This document shows positions 36,188-47,985 of a stretch of 64,000 nt of DNA, piece by piece. The stretch is from NCBI RefSeq assembly GCF_018687715.1, contig NC_056755.1, positions 19,784,001 through 19,848,000 on the forward strand, in the 5' to 3' direction. Position 1 is the first letter of the stretch, and every line of letters starts with the position of its first letter. Source of the DNA: Carya illinoinensis. Lineage: Eukaryota > Streptophyta > Magnoliopsida > Fagales > Juglandaceae. The notes under the pieces were generated by a model. It ran no database searches, was not told where the DNA came from, and saw only the letters and a program-made list of their open reading frames with translations. Both the position numbers and the translations under genes were made by a program.

Positions 36188-36279
36188 TGGGTGTGTTAAG
36201 TAATACACCATTTATAGTATGTGGGGCCCATTTTAACTTTAAAAAATAGATTCGACACGTATTTATTTTAACACACCCA
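36188..36279. repeat. Short inverted-repeat element, 92 bp
   Basis: TGGGTGTGTTAA at the left and TTAACACACCCA at the right, perfect 12-bp inverted ends. No clear TSD. Possibly a tiny MITE. Confidence 0.6.
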
Positions 36280-36413
36280 ATACATTGTGGAAACTTTTCA
36301 CATCATTCATTCTAACAAATTATTAGTGTTTTAGTTTTTTTAAAATTAAAATAGCTAGGTTTCCCTATAAGTAGTGTGTTAAAACAGTAAAAACGCCAGG
36401 TTCAATTACTTCC

Positions 36414-37117
36414 CCCTATACATCCATTTTATTCACCAAGAAATAATATTAATATTAATAGGTTCAGAAGCTTTAACACCATGTTGATGCTTGTTTTTAG
36501 GGCTGTACAGGTAATCCGAAAAACCCAATCTGACTAGAAAATACCCGACCCGAACTAAAATGGGTAGGAAGGGTGAAATTGCGAACCGGTTTTATTCAGG
36601 TAAAATTGGTCTAGTTATTACTCAACCTAATCTATCATCTTTCAGCCGACTTACAGCCCCAATGTTGCCTATTGCCTCCATTTCAGTCTTCACTCTTCAG
36701 CCATATAATACAAGGTAACACGAAGGAATCAACTTTCCGAATAGACAAACATCCACTATCGTTGCATGAATTTAGCATAATATGTTTTTTCGCTGACAAT
36801 TATGGATTGAACTTTCGGTAATGCTTGAGTTTGGCAGCAAGAACAAATATAGATTGTTTATTCCTAAAGCTTTAGATAATAAATTAATTTATTTTGTGAA
36901 TTCAATCTATGTTTGGATCTTCATGATGTTGGGATTTTGGGTTTTTTTGTTCGTCAAATTTCTACATTTTTGTTCATCTCGACTTTGGTTAGATTGTGAA
37001 TTGAGTTTATCTTTTAATCCCTCCTATACATCCATTTTATTGACCAAGAAATAATATTAATAGGTTCAGAAGCTTTAACACCATGTTGTCTTGCTCGTTA
37101 ACACCATGTTGATGCTT
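36414..37117. repeat. Direct repeat pair flanking about 530 bp
   Basis: CCTATACATCCATTTTATT(C/G)ACC-type sequence ... GGTTCAGAAGCTTTAACACC ... CATGTTGATGCTT occurs at 36414-36491 and 37022-37117. The second copy has an internal CACCATGTTG duplication. A local segmental duplication. Confidence 0.8.
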
Positions 37118-38786
37118 TTTTTTTTTTTTTTGGTGGGGTGCGCCAGGCCCACGTACGCAGTAGTGCCACGCATGAGCGACGCTCGGCTGGCCACGGGTTT
37201 GTTAAAGAGACTACATCAGGAGCACTACTTGTAGGCTTCTTGTACTTCATGTAGAAGTATTTTTAAATCCTATTTTTCAATTGTGTGGCTTTTTGATCCA
37301 TTCCCTTTAAATTACATCTAAACTATCCATGCCAATATATACAAGTATAGATTGTTTTCTTCTGCTGTGTGAAGTTCCCACGCCTTTGAAAAGTGAGATT
37401 TCTTACAGGTATCCGTACTAATTTCATGGCTAACCCTATACATGTTCATTCTCTTGCAAGAGAGTGAATGGCAAAGAAGGGATCGGCACCCATCTATGCA
37501 TCAATCCTTAAATAAATAGTAATAGAACAAATCGTAATCAAAATGGAAATAAAAATTATAACAAAGAGCAGTTAGTGTAGATCGACAATTATATAACAAA
37601 TTGCATATCATGTAATAGTGAATTAATTTGTTAATAGTAATGAAATGACACTATAAGATAAATGGTCTTTTCTAATAATCAAAATTGTTGAGAATAACCC
37701 CTAAAATTAAAATATTTTATGAGGTTTTGAGAACTGATCGAGAGAAAAAAAGTTAATAAAAAATATTATAAAATTAAAATATTATTATAATTTTATTTTT
37801 TAATGTTATTTTTATTTTGAGACTTAAAAAAATTAAATTATTTTTTGTATTTTATTGAAAATTTGATAAAGTTGTAATGATTTGATAATAATTTAATGAA
37901 AATGATAAAAATTTGAAACTAATTTATGTTTAAATGGTGATTAGATATTGAGATGTGATGAAATTAATTGAGAACATCTTAACATTTAAACAAGAACTTA
38001 GCTGTCGACAAGGCGTGCAGTTTTAAAACATCAATTGGATACGTAACCATATATGGCTCTTTTTCATGACATGCAAAACGCCAAAACCCCATAATAATCA
38101 AACACGGTCATAGAAGAGAGACTATAGTACCCACGCATGTTTGAACCAACAAATGAGCAAGACCAAACAAATTAACTAAAACAGGTCTATTCATCCGTAC
38201 CCATATCATAAAACTCGAAATAGTCTGTGATAGCCAAAGAACAAACACTGAATATTCAAATTCACTGCACTTTTTCACCAAACATGTAAGTTGCTAACAA
38301 CCCGTAATCAAGCAAATTAACAATCTGGTTTGTGATATTAATTATACTGATCTTATTGGGAATTGATGTCTAAAGGTTGTTTGTGCAGCTTGTTACAGCC
38401 TAAAGGTTCTTGGTTGGAAAACACTAGTTTCACAGAGATATCGAAATCCACTATCGAATTTTTATTTAATGATTAAATAAGTATTTTTAAATGAATATGT
38501 AGTTTTTTTTTTTTTTTTATAAAATGTCTGAATAGTTTAAAAAAATAGTGAAAGAGAAAGTAAATAAAAAAGATTTTAACTGCAGATCGGTAGAGAATCT
38601 TCCTGTGGAGGTATGGCAACGTCCTTCTTGGTTTTGTTTTCCCAAGGAATCTTCCTGCTACTCTGAGCATGCAGCAGTGTGCTCTACGAAGGTGGTTTGC
38701 TTATAATGCACCACCAAGCACTGAAGAAGGACAAGAAGATTCCCATTTTATCACATGTTGAGGTGTCTTTTTTAGACTTTAGTGGT

Positions 38787-38794
38787 TATAAAAA
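38787..38794 (+). promoter_or_regulatory. Candidate TATA box of the aminotransferase gene
   Basis: TATAAAAA about 150 bp upstream of the ATG at 38939, a normal plant spacing for a 5' UTR of about 120 bp. No other strong TATA motif lies closer. Confidence 0.5.
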
Positions 38795-38938
38795 CCTTAA
38801 TAAAACGACAAATTAAAATATTTAATTAAAGAATAGAGGAAAAATTTTACTTTAAAAATGCATCGACTTCATGGTTATAAGGCCGGTCTCGTGTGTGGAA
38901 AGATACTTCACGTCTGCTCGATCCCCACAAGAAAGGAA

Positions 38939-41900
38939 ATGGAAAACGGGTCTGAGAGATGGCGTGTTAGGGTGAACGAAAGGCTGAACAAGACGTCGGA
39001 AACCACCATACGAGGCACTCTCGCGAAGATAAACAGAAATCTTAACAAAGATGATCCAAGGCCAACTGTGCCTCTCGGCCATGGCGACCCCTCCACGTTT
39101 CCCTGCTTCCGAACTACCCCCGTAGCTGAAGATGCCATTGTTGATGCCGTTCGCTCCGCTAAGTTTAACTCTTATGTACCCAGTGTTGGTATTCTGCCGG
39201 CAAGGAGGTAAAGTTCTATGGTATCGATACTGTCTTGTATTTATGGCTTTTTGTAGATTCATAGACGTTCTATTTGCCTAAAGATACTAGGTTTTATCAT
39301 TGGAAGAGACTACAAGTTATGATGAAGGCTAACCAAACGAAGGAAGGTCAAGATATTGATTTACTATTATTTATAAATTATTTACTACTATTTATTATTT
39401 TTTAATATTTATTTTATTATTATTTATAAATCATTGAGATGAATTTAATATCCAAACATAATGGTATTATTTTTCTTTTCTTTCTATTGCTTATGCTATA
39501 GAAAGACCGTTGTGGGCCTACAATGATGATACCATCGTTGCAAAAGACAGATTGGTAATTATATTTGTATTCAGATTTGTTATTTATCATTCTACACACT
39601 ATACATCATATATCATATTTATTATTATTTTATTTTATTTTTATTAAATTAATTAAATTTTTTTACTTATCATCCATACATCACATATTTTCTAAAAATA
39701 TATAAAAAAAAAAATTATGTATGATATGTGGTATAAAAATAATAAATAGAAATTTTCATTTATGACATGTGGCCACATAAAAGAACCGCACAATATTTGT
39801 CCTACCCAACTTCTCATCTCATTTGCTTGGACTATTTCATAGGAAGAATGTATATAACATAATTTATTAATAATGTAATGCTTTTAGATATCATATATAT
39901 GTATAATAGAATATAGAATATATATATATATATATAATTTATATATAATATATATATAATATACCTTCTAAATAAATAATTATCATGGATTTCATGATTA
40001 ATGTATGTTGCATGAGTTTTGATAACTATAAATTTATTCATAATTAATTAAGAAAAGATTAAAAAGAAGAATTTTTAAGAAGAGAGAAAAATGTGTCTAT
40101 AATTATCGAAATCACACAAAAAAATAATAAACTTTATTATAATTTATACAATTAACGTTATTAATTTTAACAATAAAATAATAAAATAATAAAAAATAAT
40201 AAAAACGGTTAAATCAACAAAATTTTTTAAGATAACTTTATATATATAAAGATATAAATGATGAGTTCGAGAACTCTTATTTCACTGCTACGAGCCTATT
40301 TATTAAGGGTTATGAAACATAATGTTTACTTGCAAATAGTCAAATCAAATATTTATCTAATATTTTATGGTTGAACTCTTAACGTCAGGGCTATAGCAGA
40401 TTATCTGTCTCGTGATCTTCCATACGCATTGTCATCAGATGATGTTTACCTCGCACTGGGATGCGGTCAAGCAATTGAAGTGATACTGACGGTTCTAGCC
40501 TGCCCGGGTGCCAACATTCTGCTTCCAAGACCCGGTTTCCCATACTATGAGGCTCGTGCGGAATATCTGCAACTCGAAGTCCGTCATTTTGACCTTAATC
40601 CAGAAAAGGGTTGGGAGGTTGATCTTGAGAGTGTTGAAGCCCTTGCTGATGAGAATACCGCTGCCATTGTCATCATTAACCCCGGCAATCCTTGTGGAAG
40701 TGTGTATACACACCAACATTTGAAGAAGGTAGGTTATACCTTCGTTTACTTTGGCAAGATTAATCATTAGTCCTCGAGATTTGCTGTAATCCCTTCATCG
40801 TTTAACCGGTCTCTTTTACATGAATGGAGTCAAATTACTTTTGAGAATATGGGAAGGGAGCACTTTTGGTTAGGAGCTGGCTCTAACCACGTGCTGCCGC
40901 TTAAGGATTCCGAAGTTTTTTTTAATTATTGCTAAAATCCTGGAATAAAAAGTTTGAACCAAAACTAATACTAATTAAATTTTAGATCGCCTCTGATGAC
41001 TACTTTAGCCGTTTCTCGGGGGGTAGACTGGCCACCGGTCGGTGGCGGCTGAAAATCATACAACACCAGATCTGGAACTGGTTTTGCCAGAACCAGTGCC
41101 GGCTTCACCGGAACAAGCCGGATAAGGCGCAGGTTTGGCAGAGTCTGTCAATGCCAGTTCTTGACAAATTCAGCCGGTTCAAGCGGAATTCAGCGCCGGA
41201 TGTAGTTGGTTTCGGCGCCGGTTGCCAAATCCGTTGCGAACTATCCAGAAAGGGGTGGATGCGGCACTCTGCCCGAATCTGTCATTAGTCATCCGGTGCC
41301 AGGAAGGCGCCCGAAGCTACCAACTTTGGCCATCAGATGGCACCGTCTACTGCCTCCCTGCCGCCGAAATTGCCGCCACCGTCATCTGGCAATGGGAAGA
41401 CATTAAATTCAGTATATCCGTCTTGTCCCCGGGCTTGGAGGTGGTTGCCGGCAGCCATCATAGGCAGCCGAGCAGCCACCAGTTTTTTTAAATATTAAAT
41501 TGAAATAGTTTAAAATTTAGTGAGTGTAATCTATTGTGATGTGTCTATTTTATCATTCGTTTGTTAAAAAACTGAACTATCACGTTTTTATTGGAGGCTG
41601 TTACACCACCTCCTGTTGAAGTTAAATTCATGTGGAAATGCATTAAGCTCATAAGAGAAATGAACTATAAATATTGTACTGGTTAAACAACGGCTGATTT
41701 AACAGTTTGGAGCTAATGATTAATCCCTTCTTCATAATAGACATGAGTTTTCTTCAGTTGTACGTTTTTTGTTGTTGAAATTACAATTTAATGTTAGTGA
41801 TGGCCGATTTTCTGAATATTAGATTGCAGAGACAGCAACAAAGCTGGGCATTCTGGTGATTGCAGATGAAGTTTATCACCACCTCACATTTGGAAGAAAC

Positions 41901-42041
41901 CCATTTGTGCCAATGGGTGCATTTGGATCAATCGTGCCTGTCATCACTCTGGGGTCTATATCAAAGAGATGGCTAGTACCAGGTTGGCGGCTTGGTTGGC
42001 TAGTGACATGTGATCCAAATGGCATCCTTCGAAAATTGGGG

Positions 42042-42111
<70 letters not shown>

Positions 42112-45100
42112 TGATAACATATCTACCTCATATTAGTATATTACACTTCTATTGGATGATAATAACACAGCATAGATAGGATATTCACACCTTTAATTTT
42201 TCTCCCAGGTTGTAGAATGCATTACGGGTTGTATGGAGATGGCATCTGATCCGACAACATTTATTCAGGTTTGTAAAAGGCGCGCTTTTTAAAGAAAGCA
42301 TATTGTAATGAATGAACGCAGCAGTTTTTCATCTTGCAAACATTTTTAGAGCTTAATATATACATTAGTTCTTAATTCCTGTTCATGTAAATTTACCTGG
42401 AAGACAATATAGAAGAATTTCCTTAGATAGCAGATTAGAGATATAATGATATTGAAAGCTCCTATTACCTCTAAACCCAACCAGGATTTTACTCTATCCA
42501 TAGGGTTTAGGCTAAATGGCTCTTCGGCTGGAAGGATGGGTGGATTCTACCACTATGTGGCTATATACAAGAATTTGTTTCAAACTTTCAAGAATTATAT
42601 GGTCATCATCGATGTGCACTTTTTCTTTGACATAATGACCGGGAAATACTATGGTCGTTTGTGTTTTTCTCTGCCTTCTCTTGAAATGTAACAATGGTTG
42701 TTTGTGTATCAGGGTGCTATTCCACATATCATTGAAAAATCTGGGGAGGATTTCTTTTCAAAAACTATTGACACCCTTAGGGTTGCTGCATACACATGTT
42801 ATGATAGAATTAAGGAAATCCCTTGCATTATTTGCCCAAACAAACCAGAGGGATCCATGTTTGTGATGGTAAGTACATCAAATGTCTGGCATATTTGTGG
42901 TACAACATAATAAAATTTGAAGATGTTGATTATAGATTTTTTCACAGGTGAAGCTAGATATCTCATCATTGGAAGACATTAATGATGATGCAGAGTTTTG
43001 TCTCAAGCTGGCTAAAGAGGAATCAGTTGTTGTTTTACCAGGTATGCAAGGAGGTCTTTCTGTGAGGCGCCTAGATGTGTCATACAAGTGCTCCTTAATA
43101 TTTTCACTCCAGTTGATCAACCCACCACAACATCTTCACTTGTTGAACTTGGGGAATGAAATAATGATGATGATGATGATAATACTAAACAACTGAGTCT
43201 TTACAAAACTAAACCAAAGCAAAATGCACCATTTTGTGTCTAAATGAATACCAACTACAAAATACACACACACCCTCCTCTACAGGAATAAAAAACACAG
43301 GTATAGTAAGTTGAACTTGATTCCACCCAGTCAAACAATTAAGGGATTCAAAATGTGGCTGTTTCCTCTGCTTCAGTGATAAAAACTGTGCTGATATTCT
43401 TTCACGGCTAGTTCCTGTTGGTGCTACCATCTCTCTCTTTTCACTCGCTTCAACCAGTGACTAAACTAGCCCAATAATACAACTGCAAGTTGACTAGCAT
43501 GAAAAAGGTTGTAAGTATTAGCTATTGATGTTATTTCTTACACATATAAAAAAAAGTACCAGCTATTGATGTAAAGAGCCAAGAAAAAGTCCATGCCCTA
43601 TTTAGAATCCTTTTGAATAATTTTATAAAGTCGAGTTTCACATGGTAAGGAACTAATATGGGATTTGACACTCAATGCTTTTTTCTCATAGATCTCTTCC
43701 CACCCAATGTTGAACTTAGTGGGTCATGATCTCTGTCACTTTAATTTCTAATGCCCTTGTTGAGGCGACCTTGCATTGAGTATGCAGTGCCACATGGTTT
43801 ACTAATGTAGGACCAATACCATTTGTAACAATTTAAGGAAACATCCAAGCCACTTCTAGGTCATAATTTGAGCTCCTTGAAATCATAATAACGTACACTT
43901 CCTCCTGCTAAGAAACCAATGTGGAACTTGATGCTCAATGCATCTGTATGGTACTCATTCACCTTTATCAAAGATTTCCCATCTAATGTGTGACTTAAGA
44001 GGGTCATCACATCCAAGTCACATTTGGGGCAAATTGGAATAATTATAAAGCCTAGTTTAGCTATCAATGCACTGATGTGAGACTTGACAGAGTGAAAGGT
44101 ACTTCAATAAATCAATCAAAAGAACAAAACCCTCATCTCTTTTCACAGACTCTTTCAAAGTTCATCCAATTCCAATCTTGTAAACAATGCAGGGGCAAAA
44201 CTGTTGTGATCCTATCGTAGTTTTGATATTATGTATGGGTTGTTTGTAAAGTAGGTAAGATAAAGCCCAGTGACGCAGAGAGATACTTTAATAGATTGGT
44301 TCAAGCAAAACCCTTTTCGGCAATTGGCTGATGCATAGAAGGTTGAATTCTGCATGCTTTGAACATTTTGATCACATTTTATTGCAATTTAAGTACTATG
44401 GATTTAGGGAAATTATGGAGTGGGCGGCTTTGAGCTGGATGGTGACAAATAGTACTTTGGTTAAAGGTTGATTGTGTATTTCACAATTGTTTGATAAATT
44501 AAGTTAAACAATGGGCATGGAGAGAATCTGATTATATATGGGACTCTTCTTAATGGGCTTTGTAAAAAGATTGGTGATGCTTTGGATTTGCAAAGGAGGC
44601 TGGTGAAGGCAAAGTGTGAGTTGAATGTGGTCACTTTCAGCATGATTGTTGATGCTAATTGCAAAGATTGGCTGATGAATTAGGTGATGAAAATGTTCTC
44701 GGAGATTATTTGTTTGTGTATTTATTTGAACCATGTTGTTCACAGTTCTATGATTGGTGGATTGTGCAGTTTAGGTTGATTTAAAAAAGTTGTGTTGTTT
44801 GATGAAATGGCCGGTATCAGGACTTCTTTGTCTTTTGGACCCGATTGGTGGGTCCAAAACATTGATTCATTAGTTCCATAAGAAGATGGATTTCAGTGAT
44901 TGAACAGAGAGAGGAGGAAAGTGGGTGTAGCTGCTTGGGCGTTGTAGACACAGTAGGGGATGGTGAGAGGTTTAGCTTTTCTAATTCATGCATATTTAAA
45001 CAGTACATTTGGAATGATTTAGATGTGGTAGTGCAAGTAAGGTGTGTTTAAGACTCAATTTTTCACATCGGAAGAAACTGCCTTCTGGCACGCTTTTCTA

Positions 45101-45742
45101 ATAGCAGGCTGGGTAAGTTGAAACCAAAACTTCAGACTAGAGTGATCTGATAATGGGTTAAAGTTTGGTCAGATATGTGAAAGTTCGATGGTACAGTAGC
45201 AAGTCGGGAGTTAATCCTTAGGGAAAATCAATTTAGGTTGCATTTGGGTGTAGAGAATATTTGAGATTATCTAAGATATTTTCGTACGAATGAGAATATA
45301 CTCATCCCAAACACAACTTATTTCATCTCAATTAATGAGACCTGCCATTTTTTCAACTTCTTATAATAAGTTAAACATATCTCAACTTACTTCATACCGC
45401 CAAACTCGCTACTATTCACTTTTTCAATGGGACCCTCACTCTTACACAAAACCTACTTAAACATCTTAACTCACTACTATTTACAGGTATTTTCAGATAT
45501 TCTGAAATACTCTTTTCTTATAGATACGAGTGAAAATATGGAGAGAAGAAACTTATGCAAAGTAATATTTTGTAGGGGAATGCTTTGGTTACTAATAGTT
45601 TGTGACTAATTTACTTTCTTCAGGGGCCGCTGTTGGAATGAGGAATTGGTTGCGCATAACTTTTGCAATTGATTGTTCAGCTCTTGAAGATGGACTCGAG
45701 AGAATTAATGTCTTCTGTCAAAGGCATGCCAAGAAAAAATAA
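38939..45742 (+). CDS. TAT: Tyrosine-aminotransferase-like PLP enzyme, seven exons
   Basis: Exons: 38939-39207, 40389-40728, 41823-42041, 42209-42268, 42713-42868, 42948-43041, 45624-45742, all with GT/AG borders and matching phases; the joined frame is 418 codons plus TAA, the normal family length. Class I/II PLP aminotransferase converting tyrosine or related amino acids with 2-oxoglutarate, probably cytosolic. Visible motifs: [33 protein letters not shown] (Asp218, Tyr221, cofactor contacts), SISKRW (Lys251, Schiff-base lysine), VPGWRLGWL, and [10 protein letters not shown] with the substrate-carboxylate Arg near 390. The ATG is preferred because [16 protein letters not shown] matches family starts; an in-frame ATG at 38858 exists. 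It could also be a related TAT2/SUR1-type C-S lyase; substrate is not readable. All catalytic residues are present, so probably functional. Confidence 0.93.
40980..41490. other. GC-rich block inside aminotransferase intron 2
   Basis: A sharp rise in GC against AT-rich intron DNA, with repeated CCGG, GCCGG and GCCGCC motifs. Short open frames exist but I recognise no protein. No clear TIR or TSD. Possibly an inserted fragment. Confidence 0.6.
42046..42109 (+). repeat. (TC)32 microsatellite touching a splice donor
   Basis: An uninterrupted TC run begins 4 bp after the exon 3 donor GT (42042-42043), so the intron starts GTCA followed by TC repeats. Confidence 0.97.
44255..44830 (+). pseudogene. 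PPR (Rf-like) pseudogene fragment in intron 6
   Basis: Pieces read DA..YFNRLVQ-KPFS.IG-type N-terminal text (about 44270-44340), [22 protein letters not shown] (about 44530-44600), [17 protein letters not shown] and [20 protein letters not shown] (to about 44815). This is the pentatricopeptide repeat pattern VTYxTLIxGLCKxG. Frameshifts and stops are present. Same strand as the host gene. No intact repeat array; a dead fragment. Confidence 0.75.
45238..45500. mobile_element. MITE-like remnant in intron 6
   Basis: GCATTTGGGTGTAGAG, then CAATTAATGAGAC, CTACTATTCAC and TTTCAGATATTCTGAAATAC-type sequence resemble the PIF-like family, but the ends are not clean and no TSD is visible. Confidence 0.4.
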
Positions 45743-45840
45743 GATCTATTAGAAGTTACAAGATTGAGCAGTGGTGATCAACAACTATGCGTTGGATCTC
45801 ATGTTCAAGCAGGTTTCTCTTAGTGCTTTTCATGAATTTC

Positions 45841-45846
45841 AATAAA
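45841..45846 (+). terminator. Candidate poly(A) signal of the aminotransferase gene
   Basis: AATAAA about 100 bp after the stop codon at 45740-45742. Confidence 0.6.
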
Positions 45847-46061
45847 AATAATTGTGATGGGATTTGTTAATAAAATTCTCTCTTTGATGTTTTGCTACTC
45901 AAGCAAGACATAATAGAGCAAGGATGATGATCGGCAACTTCTTGTTGCATGATCTTGTGTTGTTATTGCCACGTTGGTCAACATCTCGTTGCATGATCCA
46001 TACTGTTATGCAATACATGACAAATAAGATTTCAGTCAATCTTTTTGTTGAATTGACTAAG

Positions 46062-46566
46062 GTCCCGTTTGGGAAACCATCTCATCTCATCACATCCCAT
46101 ATAATATTTTGTTATGAATCCCATAAGTGTGCTGGGCTTGATGTCCAACTTAATTGTTACCTTTTACTTTAATTGAGTTGTGAAGTTGTTTAGTGGCCCA
46201 TGGGCCTAGTTAATGTTAGTAGAATTGGCCCATGGCCTTAGTTAGCTGTTCTAGTATATGTAGAGCAAAGGGCTCCTTGTTTGGGGATCTGGAAAATATT
46301 GTTGAACTTGTTTGTCATTTCTTTTGGGAGGAATTGGGAGCCTCGAACATCCCAAGGCGTAGCTATTATCATCTTTCTTGTTCTTGATTCTCTTTTATTG
46401 TCTATATTAATGTTCTTACTTCTGAGACCATAACATATTTTTATTCAACTTTGTCTCTTTCATTTTTCAAACTCCAATAAAATATTTTAATTCAAAATAT
46501 TTCACTACTATTCATAAACTATTTTACTACTATTCACATATTTCTCATCTCATCTGATCGTTCCAC
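46062..46566. mobile_element. MITE-like element hosting a solo LTR
   Basis: Left GTCCCGTTTGGGAAACCATC, right GTTCCACAAACGAGG, with CTCATCTCATC at both ends. Related to the MITE family at 33938. It is interrupted by the 326-bp LTR at 46110-46435. Confidence 0.55.
46110..46435. mobile_element. 326-bp solo LTR (copia/TRIM-like)
   Basis: Starts TGTTATGAATCC and ends GACCATAACA (TGTTAT/ATAACA inverted ends), flanked by the perfect 5-bp TSD TATTT (46105-46109 and 46436-46440). No internal region. Confidence 0.88.
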
Positions 46567-46570
46567 AAAC

Positions 46571-47985
46571 GAGGAATAAGACTTTTTTCTTCCATGTTTG
46601 TTGTGACAGTGAGAGCTAACATATTTATAAATATTCAGTTATGCATGCATCACACAAAATAGTAAAATACTCTCACGTATGGTTACATTTAATCAATAAA
46701 AAATATTTATAATTATCAATAATTTGTATCAAAATTAAGAATAGTAGGCACCCTTTATACATAACTCCATTAGTTTTTATTTACTACTGTAGATTTACAA
46801 TGCTCTAACATCTCTTGTAAAGTACTCAACCTCATGGCTATGGAGTTATGTTTTGGAAAGCTTTAATGATTGTGTGAACAAGTGAGTTCGTAGTTTTGTA
46901 AAAATATAAGTTCTGTACTTGAAAAAGATTTATTATAATATTTTTGTATACTTGTCGTAGCAATGCCAAGTAAAATGTGTAAAATATTTTACGACTAGGC
47001 TTACTGTTTTAAGTCAAGGCATTACACTAGCAATTTTTTTTTAAGGGTGGCCAACTTTTCGATCTACCATATGATACGTTTATGTAAAATAAAAAAATGA
47101 CGTATAATCTTAATTTTATGAAAAATCATAAAGATATAATTACATATAAAACTACTAGGTCAAAGCAACGTACAAGCACATTTGCTTAGTTGGATCACAA
47201 TTATTTTATAAAAATAATATATTTTTGTTAAAAAAAATTGATTAATTTAATCCATGGAAGAAAAGATCAAATTTTAACAAATATTTTTGGATAATGATAA
47301 CTTAGAAAAGTAAAATAATTACATGTTTGATAGATTAGAAACCAAAAAGACTTGTTGGCCTAATCAAATCCATAGTTTACCCTATATATGTGTCGAATAT
47401 AATGTTTTCGAGTAATATGCAATAAGTAAATTAGTAACAATACAATGCAAATTTGTTGAAGGGAAATATTATTTTGAAAAAAGAGCATATTCTCATTGTC
47501 TTAGCTCTAGGAGTTCATTCAACACATCCTTCAGCAGTTAATTCCTTAACATAAGATCATAAGAGTTAGATTATCTTTTAAGTTATATGATTGTGGATAA
47601 TATCACGATGGTAGAAATTATCGATACAAATTACAGATTGAGACAATGATGGCATATGCCTAAACAAAAATTGTTAATCACCAATTTCTACCATTCCTTG
47701 ATCTTACTAAATACAACTACATCCAATCCACGAATATAAATATTGACAAACCTTATTCTCAGCAGCTATAATTGAAGAAAGAGGTTTAACTCCATATAGA
47801 AGAATCAATTCACTCCCATATTACTCAAAAATTATTATAATTAAAATATAAACATAGCATCAAAACCAGCAAAAGTTATACAGAACATATAAAAAAAAAA
47901 AAAGGCCCATGAACATAGTTTGAACTATCTCATTTGAATCTAACATAATAAGCATAAGGGAGTAGCAGATAATAGTTTGTAGCTC
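46571..47985. other. AT-rich intergenic stretch
   Basis: No gene, no clear TE ends. A short poly-A at 47890-47902 lies next to the P450 pseudogene. Confidence 0.5.

Larger units (their letters stand above)
34861..38780. other. Intergenic AT-rich DNA with simple repeats
   Basis: No gene that I can support. Contains (GA)34 at 35138-35205, a tandem duplication with an (AT)n expansion at 35350-35510, and a short inverted-repeat element at 36188-36279. Also a direct repeat pair at 36414/37022, a GC-rich scrap at 37128-37200, and AT-rich MITE-like stretches at 35825-35945 and 37690-37990. The last 250 bp lead into the aminotransferase promoter. Confidence 0.5.
43042..45623 (+). other. Aminotransferase intron 6, repeat-bearing
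   Basis: 2.58 kb, the largest intron. It holds a PPR pseudogene fragment, MITE-like DNA near 45238-45500, and unrecognised sequence at 43200-44200 with repeated GTGGGACTTGAT-type phrases. Donor GTATGC, acceptor TTCTTCAG. Confidence 0.75.

Noticed and set aside
37128..37200. GC-rich segment GGTGGGGTGCGCC as a possible exon or promoter island
   Set aside because: Only about 70 bp after a poly-T run, with no open frame or nearby gene start.
39830..40045. Small Ile/Tyr-rich minus-strand frame near 39.9 kb
   Set aside because: Encoded by (TA)n-like DNA inside aminotransferase intron 1.
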